NCBI GenBank assembly: GCA_041649995.1
Contig: JBAZMA010000002.1
Span: 1-64,000 of the forward strand
Direction: 5' to 3'
Source: JBAZMA01 sp041649995
GTDB taxonomy: Bacteria > Omnitrophota > Gorgyraeia > Velamenicoccales > Velamenicoccaceae
Length of the DNA: 64,000 nucleotides
In this document: one piece after another, positions 43,083 through 51,307 of the stretch
Layout of the letters: each line of letters starts with the position of its first letter
Numbering within the stretch: position 1 is the stretch's first letter
The notes under the pieces: model-generated
The model's input: only the letters and a program-made list of their open reading frames with translations
Told to the model about the DNA's origin: nothing
The model's database searches: none
Position numbers and translations under genes: made by a program

Positions 43083-45907
43083 GCCGTATTGTCACATTTT
43101 CCCTGGCGGACCGTTTTATTGACAGGCTGGCGGATGATATCGTGGCCCATTTCCCGCCGGATACCTGGCCGAGGCTCGCCATCGTTTTCGGCGGAATGCG
43201 GCCCAGGCTTTTTTTACAGAAGGCCCTGGCGGAACGCACAAACAAGGCCGGTTTTTCTCCGAGGTTTTTTTCCATCGACGAATTTATGGAGCGTCTGGCC
43301 GGGCGGCAGGGAGCTTTCGGGCGGCTCAACGATCTGGAAGCCTGTTTTCATATCTACCGCCTGGCGCAGAGGGAGGCGCCTGAAGTTTTGGAGGGCCGTT
43401 CGGAATTCTGGCGTTTTTTGCCATGGGCCCGGGAGATCCTGGGATTCATCGAGCAGCTGGACTTAGAAGACCTGGAAGAATCCGCGCTGGAGAACGTGGC
43501 GGCCAGCGCGCAGATCGGCTATGACGTGCCGGAGAGCATCAACACCCTTCTGGGCCATATCCACACCCTGCGGCATTCCTTTCATGAACTTCTCCTGAAA
43601 GAAAAGACATACAGCCGCGGATTCGTCTATCTTTTGGCCGGACGCGGGGTTGGGGGCGAGGGCCTGGAGGATTTTGACCATGTCCTCTTTTGTAATTTTT
43701 TCTATCTGCACAAGACCGAAAAAAACGTGATGACTTCCCTGCTGGAGAGGGGGAGGGCCACGCTGTATTTCCAGGGCGACCGGAAAGACTGGAGCGTGCT
43801 CTCGGAGCTCTCCTCTGTCTTCGGTGCGCCCATAGAACCGGCTGAGCCCAGGCCTTCTCAAACAGAGATCCTGGTGCGGGCGGGATTTGATCTTCATTCC
43901 CAGATCGGCCTGCTGCGCAAGAGCCTGCAGGAGAATAAAAACCTTGCCAACAGCCTTGTGGTCCTGCCGGAGACCTCTGCCGTCATTCCCCTGATGTCTG
44001 AGATCGCCTCATTTGCCGGAGATTTCAACGTTTCGATGGGCTATCCGGTAGCCAGGAGCTCTCTTTATTTTCTGTTGGAACTTTTGTTCTGCTGTCAGAA
44101 GACGCGACAGGGGCGGTCGTATTATGTCAAGGACTACCTGAAACTCCTGGGGCACCCTTTGATCAAGAACCTTAAGTTTTCAGGCGACGCCGCTATGACC
44201 AGGGTCCTGGTCCACAAGATTGAAGAGGCGCTGGCCGGGACCATCAAGGGGCCTTTGGCCGGGAGCCTGTTTATCGAATTCAAGGACCTTCTCGGGGAAC
44301 AGGAGATCTTCGACCAGGCGGCCCGCTTGTTGCATGGGATGGATATGGAGGTCCGGCGCGCGGATCTTGAGGAGATCTTTGGCCGGTTACACGAGCTGAT
44401 ATTCGGGCGCTGGGAAAATATCTCCAGTTTTGAGGATTTTTCAGAGGCGCTGGAAGGCTTCCTCGATACGCTTTTGTCCAGGAGCCCCCTGGAAAAATTC
44501 CCTCTCCATTTGAAGGTTATGGAGCGGCTCTATGCCATGAACCGCCATCTCAAGACCGCGTCTTTCAGGAAAGAGCCTTTTCCGCAGGAAGAGATCCTTC
44601 GGGTATTCCAGAACGGGCTCTCATCCGAGCTCATTTCTTTTTCAGGGTCTCCGCTCAAGGGCCTGCAGATTCTGGGTGTTTTCGAAACACGCTCCCTGGG
44701 GTTCGAGGATGTCTATATCATGGACGCCAATGAATCAGTCCTGCCGAAACTGCAGGTTTATGAACCGCTGATCCCGCGGGACGTCATGACACAGCTGGGA
44801 TTGAACCGTCTGGAAAAAGAAGAAGAGATCCAGAGATACCAGTTCATGAGGCTGATCTCAAGCGCGCGGAGGGCGCATATTTTTTATCAGGAACGGGATG
44901 ACCGCGAGAAAAGCCGTTTTCTGGAAGCGCTGATTTGGGAAAAAGAAAAAGAGGCCCGGCAGATGGGCGCCGTGCCTGTCCCCCGCGCGGCTTTTCGCAT
45001 TGAAGTTGAGCCGTCCCAGGGGCGCGCCGCGAAAAGGCCCGCGCATATCCGGCTTCTTGAGAATCACCGTTTTTCGGCCTCCAGCGTCAATACATACATG
45101 AAATGCCCCCTGCGTTTTTATTATCAGTATGTCCTGGGGCTTCAGGAGAAAGACGAGGTGGCCGAAGAATTGGAACCCGCCGATATTGGAACATTCCTGC
45201 ATTCGTTCCTGGAAGAGGCTTTCCTGCCCTGGCGGGGACGCGCGCCGCGCGTCGATGAGAATTTCCGCAAGACATTCCTGGGCCTGCTGGAGCGAAAGTT
45301 CGAGGCCGAACTGCTCAGGAAGATGGGGCCCGACGCTTTTTTGGCCAAAGAGGTGATCCGTTTTCGCATGGAGAGATTTCTGGAAAAGGAGGCCTCCAGG
45401 CCTGTCCGGGAAATCCTTGCCCTCGAAAAGGCTGTGGAAGCCCAAATCCCTCTGGCCGGGCGTCGGTGCCGTTTTTACGCCCGGATCGACCGTATCGACA
45501 GGATGGAAGACGGGAGTGTGCTGGTCCTGGATTACAAGTCGGGTTCTACCGAGGAACTGCCCCGTTCGCCGGAGAAGATCAAAGGGGCCTTGAGCTCGCG
45601 CCGGGAAATCAAACAGAATATCCGTTCTTTCCAGCTGCCTCTTTACGCGCATTTTGTCCAGGAGGCAGGCGAGCGCGGGCTCCTGAACGCGGGCTTGTAT
45701 CTTTTGAAGGATCCGCTCAAAGATGGGCTGAAACTGCTTTTTTCGGAAAATGCCGATAGTCAAGCGCGCGCGAAAAGTGTATCATATTATCTGCAGGCCC
45801 TTGACGTTTTGATGAATGAGTTGTTTGACCCTCGCGCCGGTTTTGCCGCAGACCCCTCTGAGATCGCTTACTGCCGGATGTGTCCGTTTTCCTGCCTCTG
45901 CCGTTAA
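43079..45907 (+). CDS. addB: AddB-like nuclease subunit with Fe-S cysteines
   Basis: 942 residues. The C-terminal nuclease has YARIDRIDRMEDGSVLVLDYKSGS, with DYK at about residues 817-819. Cys676 in YMKCPLRFYY and the tail C932-x2-C935-x5-C941 form the four-cysteine Fe-S staple typical of AddB. The N-terminal helicase-like half has no Walker A (AIVFGGMRPRLFLQ stands where it would be), so it is presumably a scanning module that does not hydrolyse ATP. It overlaps addA by 4 bases. Confidence 0.88.
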   Translation: MSRIVTFSLADRFIDRLADDIVAHFPPDTWPRLAIVFGGMRPRLFLQKALAERTNKAGFSPRFFSIDEFMERLAGRQGAFGRLNDLEACFHIYRLAQREAPEVLEGRSEFWRFLPWAREILGFIEQLDLEDLEESALENVAASAQIGYDVPESINTLLGHIHTLRHSFHELLLKEKTYSRGFVYLLAGRGVGGEGLEDFDHVLFCNFFYLHKTEKNVMTSLLERGRATLYFQGDRKDWSVLSELSSVFGAPIEPAEPRPSQTEILVRAGFDLHSQIGLLRKSLQENKNLANSLVVLPETSAVIPLMSEIASFAGDFNVSMGYPVARSSLYFLLELLFCCQKTRQGRSYYVKDYLKLLGHPLIKNLKFSGDAAMTRVLVHKIEEALAGTIKGPLAGSLFIEFKDLLGEQEIFDQAARLLHGMDMEVRRADLEEIFGRLHELIFGRWENISSFEDFSEALEGFLDTLLSRSPLEKFPLHLKVMERLYAMNRHLKTASFRKEPFPQEEILRVFQNGLSSELISFSGSPLKGLQILGVFETRSLGFEDVYIMDANESVLPKLQVYEPLIPRDVMTQLGLNRLEKEEEIQRYQFMRLISSARRAHIFYQERDDREKSRFLEALIWEKEKEARQMGAVPVPRAAFRIEVEPSQGRAAKRPAHIRLLENHRFSASSVNTYMKCPLRFYYQYVLGLQEKDEVAEELEPADIGTFLHSFLEEAFLPWRGRAPRVDENFRKTFLGLLERKFEAELLRKMGPDAFLAKEVIRFRMERFLEKEASRPVREILALEKAVEAQIPLAGRRCRFYARIDRIDRMEDGSVLVLDYKSGSTEELPRSPEKIKGALSSRREIKQNIRSFQLPLYAHFVQEAGERGLLNAGLYLLKDPLKDGLKLLFSENADSQARAKSVSYYLQALDVLMNELFDPRAGFAADPSEIAYCRMCPFSCLCR

Positions 45908-45912
45908 AAATC

Positions 45913-47196
45913 ATGAAAAGAAAACCTCTTCTTATTTTGGCCGTTGTTTTTTTGGCTTTTGTTCTTCTTCCGCTGGGTTTCGTCTGGGTGCTGGTGGGGA
46001 CGGAAACGGGCAGCCGTTTTCTTGTGGGTCGCGCCTTGTCATTGCTGGCGGAATCGTCTCCCTGCACAGTCGGTGAGGTGCGGGGGACTTTGTTGAAACA
46101 CGTCGCCATCCGCGATATCCAGATCAAGGGAAAGCCCTGCAACAGGCTTCCTCATGGCTTTGTGCTCAGGGTCAGCAAGGTGGATGTTTACTTTAGCGTC
46201 CCCTGGTTGACAGGATTGAACGTGGAGGTCTATAACGGCCGGCTTCTTTTGCCTTATGGCGGCGTGATCATGGTCTACGGCATGTATCAGGATCAGGTGT
46301 TTGAAGGGGATGTTTTCGCCAGCGGCGTGAGAGTGGGGGACATCCGCAGGATTTCCGGTGACGATCGCTTATTTCAGGACGTTGATGGGATCGTCTCAAG
46401 GTTGGAGTGCCGCTTGAAGGGGGGCCTATCGGGCCTGGAAGCGCGGGGAAAAGGATTTCTTTCGCAGTTCAGCGGGAAGAATTTCAACATCCGGGATTGC
46501 CCTGTCGGATTTCAGGTGAAGGCCGAAAAGGCGGGGGCTGTGACCGGATCGGTGGATATTTATTCGGGAAAACTAAGCCTGCCCAAAAGCCGTATGGAAA
46601 TCAAAACCGGCAATGTCTATCTGGAGAAGGATATTCAGTCCAGCCGCATGAATTTGAGGGCTTCTTCGGTCGTTGAAAAAACAAAGATCGATATCGTCCT
46701 GAAGGGCACATTCAGGGAACCGGCCTTGAGATTGACGTCGGACCCGCCCCGATCGCAGGAAAGGCTGATTCTCATGCTTTTGACCGGGAAAAGCTGGCAG
46801 AGCACTCAGGAGGCCCTGGGAAAAGGTGAGCTTTCCATGGATGTTGTCCGGGACGCCCTGAGCTTCCTGTTTTTCGGTTCGGGGCCTGAGGGATTGGCCC
46901 AAAAACTCGGGATCAGCGATATCCATCTGGTCTATAACGGGCAGAAGAGAGGCGTAGAGGTCGAAACGACCATCCTGCCAAAGACCAGGGTGACATACGG
47001 CGTTGAACAAGAACAGGCCGAGACAGCCGGGCCGCAGGAACCCGTGAAACAGAAGGTGGGCGTTATTTATGATGTCGGGGAATATCTCTCTGTGGAAGGC
47101 CGCGGCGATGTCGGGGGATATGACGAGAGCGTGACCAATTCGGAAACCCAGCCTGATGACCAGGCCGTTTATTTGAAATATAAAAAACGTTTTTAG
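45913..47196 (+). CDS. TamB/AsmA-like envelope protein
   Basis: 427 residues from the ATG at 45913, only 5 bases after addB. One N-terminal TM anchor is followed by the AsmA-like LVGRALSLLAESSPCTVGEVRG start. A TamB-C-like ending (GTFREPALRLTSDPPRSQERLILMLLTG, then a late ITPKTRVTYG-like region) resembles the region that interacts with the outer-membrane partner. It is much shorter than typical TamB (over 1000), so it is a TamB-like short form. Operon membership with addAB is by spacing only. Confidence 0.75.
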   Translation: MKRKPLLILAVVFLAFVLLPLGFVWVLVGTETGSRFLVGRALSLLAESSPCTVGEVRGTLLKHVAIRDIQIKGKPCNRLPHGFVLRVSKVDVYFSVPWLTGLNVEVYNGRLLLPYGGVIMVYGMYQDQVFEGDVFASGVRVGDIRRISGDDRLFQDVDGIVSRLECRLKGGLSGLEARGKGFLSQFSGKNFNIRDCPVGFQVKAEKAGAVTGSVDIYSGKLSLPKSRMEIKTGNVYLEKDIQSSRMNLRASSVVEKTKIDIVLKGTFREPALRLTSDPPRSQERLILMLLTGKSWQSTQEALGKGELSMDVVRDALSFLFFGSGPEGLAQKLGISDIHLVYNGQKRGVEVETTILPKTRVTYGVEQEQAETAGPQEPVKQKVGVIYDVGEYLSVEGRGDVGGYDESVTNSETQPDDQAVYLKYKKRF

Positions 47197-47198
47197 CG

Positions 47199-48038
47199 TC
47201 AGGCGCGCAAGCCTTTGAGGAATCTGATGACGCCTTGCGTTGTTTCGTCGGGCGTGGAGGCGCCGGCCGTGATGCCGACGGAAGAAATCGCCCTGAACCA
47301 TTGAGGTCGGATATCTTTTTCCGATTCGACCCAATAGGTCCGCCGATTAATTTTCTTTGAAATTTCAAAAAGCCTGCGCGTGTTGGCGCTTCCTTTGGAG
47401 CCGATCACGACGATGGCTTCATTGAGCAGGGGCAGGCATCGGATCTCGGTCTGTTTGAGTCTGGTGGGAGAACAGACGGTGTTGAAAAATTTCAGATCGG
47501 GGACTATGGAAGAGATGCCCCGCAGGATCGCGTTGACTTTTTCTTCGTTTTGGGTCGACTGGACAACTACGGCCGCTTTTTTGACGGACTTGAGCCTGCC
47601 GGAGATGCCGCGGCGTGATTCGATGACAATGCCGCCCGTTTTGAGCTGTCCCAGGATGCCTTTGACTTCATCGTGTTCTTTGTCGCCGATGATGATGATG
47701 CGCCGTCCCTGTTTTTCCATCCGGCGGGCGATCTTGTGGATATCTTTGACCATGGGGCAGGTGGCATCGATGATTTTATAACCGAAGCGGCGCGCGCGGC
47801 TGATGAAAGCGGAGGCGGCGCCATGGGCGCGGATCAAGAGGCAGTGGCCGGGGTTTTTCCGCAAATGACGCACGCGTCGGACGCCCGCCTTTTCAATGGA
47901 GGCGATCACGTCTTCGTTGTGGACGATGTCGCCGCACATACGGACGTTGCTGTTTTTGGCCGCGGTGTTGAGGGCGATCGTTATGGCCCGCCTTACGCCG
48001 AAACAGAAACCGGCTGATTTTGCTAAAGTGATTTTCAT
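47199..48038 (-). CDS. ispH: 4-hydroxy-3-methylbut-2-enyl diphosphate reductase
   Basis: Last enzyme of the MEP isoprenoid pathway, forming IPP and DMAPP. The 279-residue protein has the three Fe-S cysteines C12 (GFCFGV), C94 (DATCPMV) and C189 (NTVCSPT), active-site His40 and His72, and the EHDEV and STQNE substrate motifs. The length is normal. Its promoter appears to place the transcription start close to the ATG, and there is no ribosome site, so the mRNA may be leaderless. It is convergent with the TamB-like gene. Confidence 0.95.
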   Translation of the reverse strand: MKITLAKSAGFCFGVRRAITIALNTAAKNSNVRMCGDIVHNEDVIASIEKAGVRRVRHLRKNPGHCLLIRAHGAASAFISRARRFGYKIIDATCPMVKDIHKIARRMEKQGRRIIIIGDKEHDEVKGILGQLKTGGIVIESRRGISGRLKSVKKAAVVVQSTQNEEKVNAILRGISSIVPDLKFFNTVCSPTRLKQTEIRCLPLLNEAIVVIGSKGSANTRRLFEISKKINRRTYWVESEKDIRPQWFRAISSVGITAGASTPDETTQGVIRFLKGLRA

Positions 48039-48045
48039 GTTTTTT

Positions 48046-48054
48046 AGTATAGCA
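48046..48054 (-). promoter_or_regulatory. extended -10 promoter of ispH
   Basis: On the minus strand TGCTATACT lies 7 bases before the ispH ATG. No -35 match was seen at the right distance. Confidence 0.5.
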
Positions 48055-48096
48055 TAAAAAGTTACAAAATAGAGTGGCTTATTGGCGTCAGAAATA

Positions 48097-48173
48097 GGCT
48101 AGGGATTAGGGGCTTCCAATCGGATTTCTGTTCAGACTTCTGACTTCTGTCTTCTGATTTCGGACTTTGAGAG
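48097..48173. repeat. heptamer tandem array (reverse orientation)
   Basis: Eleven words in exact 7-base phase, for example TCTGACT, TCTGATT and TCGGACT, the reverse complement of the CNGAANT block. It lies between ispH and the TPR gene. Confidence 0.75.
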
Positions 48174-48204
48174 TTAATTTTTTTTATCTATGAAAAGGAG
48201 TCCT

Positions 48205-49059
48205 GTGCGCAAATTTAGTCTGGTATGCGTTGTTTTTATCGCGTTTTTTTGTCTGTGCCCTGTCGCAAACGCCCTGGAGTGGAAAGAACTCCATGAAAAG
48301 GCTGATGCGATGACCCTGGCAGAAGCCCGGTCCGCCCAGGAGAAAGAGCCGGATTCCCAGGAGGCATTATATCTTCTGGGTCTGGCCCTTTTGAATGAAT
48401 ACAAGATCAGCGAAGCCTGGAATCTATTTGAGCGCATGGAGCCTGGCCGTATCGAGGCCCGATGGGGAAAGGCAGAGGTCTTGCGGCGACGGCATGAACT
48501 GGATGAAGCTGAGAAGATGCTGGAGGCTGTTATCCTTGACGATCCTTCGTACGCGCCGGCGCCCATTTCGCTGGGATACATGCTTTTGGACAAGGGGGAA
48601 TACGAGCGAGCCATCCGCCTGGCCAATAAGGTCCTTGGCATGGGGCGTCAGGCCGTGGATTCGTCGAACTACGCGAGAGCCTATTTGATCATCGGCGGGG
48701 CCAAGGCTACCCTGGCCGATAAGGGCGGGATTTTTTCCAAAATTTTTCAGGGAACGCAGGTCCTGGGTTATTTTAAGAAAGCTCAAAGCCTTCAACCCCA
48801 TTCGGCGGGAGTGCTCTACGGTTTGGGATCTTTTTATGCCCTGGCTCCAGGTATTGCCGGAGGAGACGTGGATAAGGGCCTCGCCTATTTGCGCCAGGCG
48901 ATCCAGGCAGACCCTTGTTTTGTGGATGCCTACGCGCGGCTTGCCCAGGTATGGCTGAAACAGGGAGACAGGGGAAGATATGAGTCTTACATGAAGAAGG
49001 CTGAGGAATTGGATCCGAAAGATCCTCTCGTGATGCGCGTTCGTCAGATGGGGCTATAA
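48205..49059 (+). CDS. secreted TPR-repeat protein
   Basis: 284 residues from the GTG that follows AAGGAGTCCT; an ATG at 48190 overlaps this ribosome site and is less likely. The signal peptide (about 1-24) is followed by TPR-like helix pairs: EALYLLGLALLNEYKISEAWNLFERM, RIEARWGKAEVLRRRHELDEAEKML, PAPISLGYMLLDKGEYERAIRLANKVLG and FVDAYARLAQVWLKQGDRGRYESYMKKA. It mediates protein contacts in the periplasm. The partner is unknown. Confidence 0.85.
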   Translation: MRKFSLVCVVFIAFFCLCPVANALEWKELHEKADAMTLAEARSAQEKEPDSQEALYLLGLALLNEYKISEAWNLFERMEPGRIEARWGKAEVLRRRHELDEAEKMLEAVILDDPSYAPAPISLGYMLLDKGEYERAIRLANKVLGMGRQAVDSSNYARAYLIIGGAKATLADKGGIFSKIFQGTQVLGYFKKAQSLQPHSAGVLYGLGSFYALAPGIAGGDVDKGLAYLRQAIQADPCFVDAYARLAQVWLKQGDRGRYESYMKKAEELDPKDPLVMRVRQMGL

Positions 49060-49062
49060 GGC

Positions 49063-49132
49063 GCGTATAGCGTATGGCGAATGGCATATGGCAAGAACAG
49101 AAATCAGAAGTCGGAAGGCGGAAGACCGAATC
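49063..49132. repeat. heptamer tandem array
   Basis: Ten in-phase words beginning 3 bases after the TPR gene stop: GCGTATA/GCGTATG-type words pass in the same phase into CAGAAGT-type words. Confidence 0.8.
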
Positions 49133-49221
49133 TGATGCTGGAATCAATTGACAAGTTACCCTTCTTGCACTAATCTTAGATAAAGTTATAACCTTTTATC
49201 CGCGTTAACAATAGGGGTTTT

Positions 49222-49968
49222 ATGGCCGTATGGTTTTACTCTCTGGTTAGTGTTTTGATAGTGAGTTTCATTTCTCTGGCCGGAGTCCTGACGTTGGCTG
49301 TCAACCAGGCCCGGCTCAATAAAATACTTATTTTTCTGGTCAGTTTTGCCGTGGGCGCGCTTTTCGGCGACGTCTTCATCCACATCCTTCCTGAGGCCTT
49401 CCGTGAGGCCGAATCGCCCCTGGTCATTTCCTTCGGCGTCATCGGCGGCATCCTTCTCTTTTTTATCCTGGAAAAATTCATTTACTGGCGCCACTGCCAT
49501 TCCGGTGTCTGCGACCTTCACAATCAGCCTGTCGTCTGGCTCAATCTGGTCGGTGACGGAATCCATAATTTTATCGACGGCATTATTATCGCCGCGAGTT
49601 ATTCGGTAAGTTTCGGCATAGGGATCGCGACAACCCTGGCCGTGATCCTTCACGAGATCCCCCAGGAGATCGGAGATTATGCCATTCTTGTCAATGGAGG
49701 CTTGAGCCGCTGGAAGGCCCTGGCTTTGAATTTTCTCTGCGCTTTGCTTTCTGTCCTGGGGGCGTGCCTGGCGCTTTTGATCGGTTCCCACATCCGGCAT
49801 TTTTCGAGTTACGCCCTGCCTCTGACAGCCGGCGGTTTTATTTATCTGGCCGGTTCCGATCTGATCCCCGAGCTCCATCGTGAAGTCAGGTTCTCGCGTT
49901 CTATGCTGCAGCTATTGTCTATAGTCATGGGGGTTGTCGTCATGGCCCTTTTATTGGCGGTGGATTAA
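49222..49968 (+). CDS. ZIP-family metal transporter
   Basis: 248 residues with eight TM helices. Metal-binding helix motifs are intact: HNFIDGIIIAASYS in TM4 and HEIPQEIGDYAILVNGG in TM5. A short His-containing loop (WRHCHSGVCDLH) precedes TM4. It imports zinc, iron or manganese into the cytoplasm. A CDF exporter gene follows immediately with 1 base between stop and start, so the pair is cotranscribed. Confidence 0.92.
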   Translation: MAVWFYSLVSVLIVSFISLAGVLTLAVNQARLNKILIFLVSFAVGALFGDVFIHILPEAFREAESPLVISFGVIGGILLFFILEKFIYWRHCHSGVCDLHNQPVVWLNLVGDGIHNFIDGIIIAASYSVSFGIGIATTLAVILHEIPQEIGDYAILVNGGLSRWKALALNFLCALLSVLGACLALLIGSHIRHFSSYALPLTAGGFIYLAGSDLIPELHREVRFSRSMLQLLSIVMGVVVMALLLAVD

Positions 49969-49969
49969 A

Positions 49970-50884
49970 ATGCATGAACACGCGCATCTCCCTCTTTCCG
50001 GTTCCGGATCTTATTCCAGCCAGGTCAAAAGAACGCTTCTGATCATCCTGGGGCTCAATTGGCTGGTTGCCGTCCTGAAGCTTGTTTTTGGATACGCGAT
50101 CAACAGCACGGGCATGGTCGCCGACGGATACCATTCTTTCGCCGACGGAGCGTCGAATATCGTCGGGCTTCTCGGCATGCGGATCGCCTGCCAGCCGAAG
50201 GATAAGGATCATCCCTACGGCCACAAGAAATATGAAACGCTGGCTTCCATGGCCATTGCTTTTCTGCTTTTTTTGGTCTGCGCGCACCTGCTCCATTCGG
50301 GGTGGGAGCGTTTGTCAAGCCGCCAGTATCCGCAGGTGAATTTGGCGGGGTTTGTTGTTCTGGGCATGACCATGCTGATCAACGTGACCGTGATGTTCTA
50401 TGAGTATCGCAAAGGGCGCAGGCTGGGAAGCGATATCCTTATCGCCGATTCCATGCACACGCGCGCCGACCTGTTGACATCATTTTCGGTGGCTGTCGCT
50501 TTTGTGGGGGTCAAGATGGGGTTTCCTATCCTGGATGCCCTTGTGGCCATGGTCATCGCCGGCTTCATCGCTTATTCCGGCGTAGGCATCCTGAGAAGGT
50601 CTTCGGCGGTTCTCTGCGATACGGCAGTGATGGATGTGAAAGCCGTGGAGACCGTCGTTCTGAATATCCCGGAAGTCAAGAAGTGCCATAATATCCGGAC
50701 GCGCGGCCGGCAGGACGATATTTATATGGACCTGCATGTCCTGGTGGATGACCGCATGTCTCTTGTTCAGGCGCATGATTTGACGGTCAAGATCGAGGAT
50801 TTGATCAAAAAGGAATTCCCCGGGGTGAGCGATGTGGTTGTCCATGTGGAGCCTTTGTCCGGGGGAACCCACCATGGGGAGTGA
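49970..50884 (+). CDS. CDF-family cation efflux protein
   Basis: 304 residues. Six TM helices have the transport-site aspartates and histidines (DGYHSFADGASN in TM2 and DSMHTRADLLTS in TM5). A cytoplasmic metal-binding domain follows (VKKCHNIRTRGRQDDIYMDLHVLVDDRM, ending with HVEPLSGGTHHGE). The N-terminal MHEHAH is His-rich. It exports zinc or a related divalent ion, opposing the ZIP importer just upstream. Confidence 0.92.
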   Translation: MHEHAHLPLSGSGSYSSQVKRTLLIILGLNWLVAVLKLVFGYAINSTGMVADGYHSFADGASNIVGLLGMRIACQPKDKDHPYGHKKYETLASMAIAFLLFLVCAHLLHSGWERLSSRQYPQVNLAGFVVLGMTMLINVTVMFYEYRKGRRLGSDILIADSMHTRADLLTSFSVAVAFVGVKMGFPILDALVAMVIAGFIAYSGVGILRRSSAVLCDTAVMDVKAVETVVLNIPEVKKCHNIRTRGRQDDIYMDLHVLVDDRMSLVQAHDLTVKIEDLIKKEFPGVSDVVVHVEPLSGGTHHGE

Positions 50885-50886
50885 AA

Positions 50887-51217
50887 GCAGGAGGGACGGA
50901 ATCAGTTCACAGTCGACAGGCCACAGTTAACGTGAGGACGTTCGCATGCTTCGGATGCTCGGACGTGAGGACGTGCGGATGTACTGAATGACGAGGGACG
51001 AAAGCACGAAAGCACGAAGGACGAGGAACAATTAAAAATTAAGAATTAAGAATGAAGAATTGGCTTAGGGCTAAGAGCGAAGGGCATATAGCAAAAACAG
51101 AAGATGGAAGTCTGAAATCAGAAGTCAGAAGTCTGAAATCGGAAATCGGACCTCTGAATTCAGAAATCTGATGTCGGAAGTCAGAAATTTGGGTTTGGGA
51201 TTTGGAAATTGAGTCAG
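50887..51217. repeat. composite octamer-then-heptamer tandem array (clearest copy)
   Basis: It starts within 3 bases of the CDF stop. Twelve octamers in phase (50932-51027; words such as CGTGAGGA, CGTGCGGA, GCACGAAA) are followed immediately by 27 heptamers in one unbroken phase (51029-51217). The heptamers pass from CAATTAA/GAATTAA through CTAAGAG/CGAAGGG and GGAAGTC/TGAAATC to GGGATTT/GGAAATT. No gene is seen in the gap up to 51307. Confidence 0.9.
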
Positions 51218-51307
51218 TTAGGCCGTTTATGACGTTTGAAGCAAGATATGCCCGCTTGATATTTAAAGGCGGAGAGGTTATGATAGAAATAGAGCAAAGC
51301 GTAGCCT

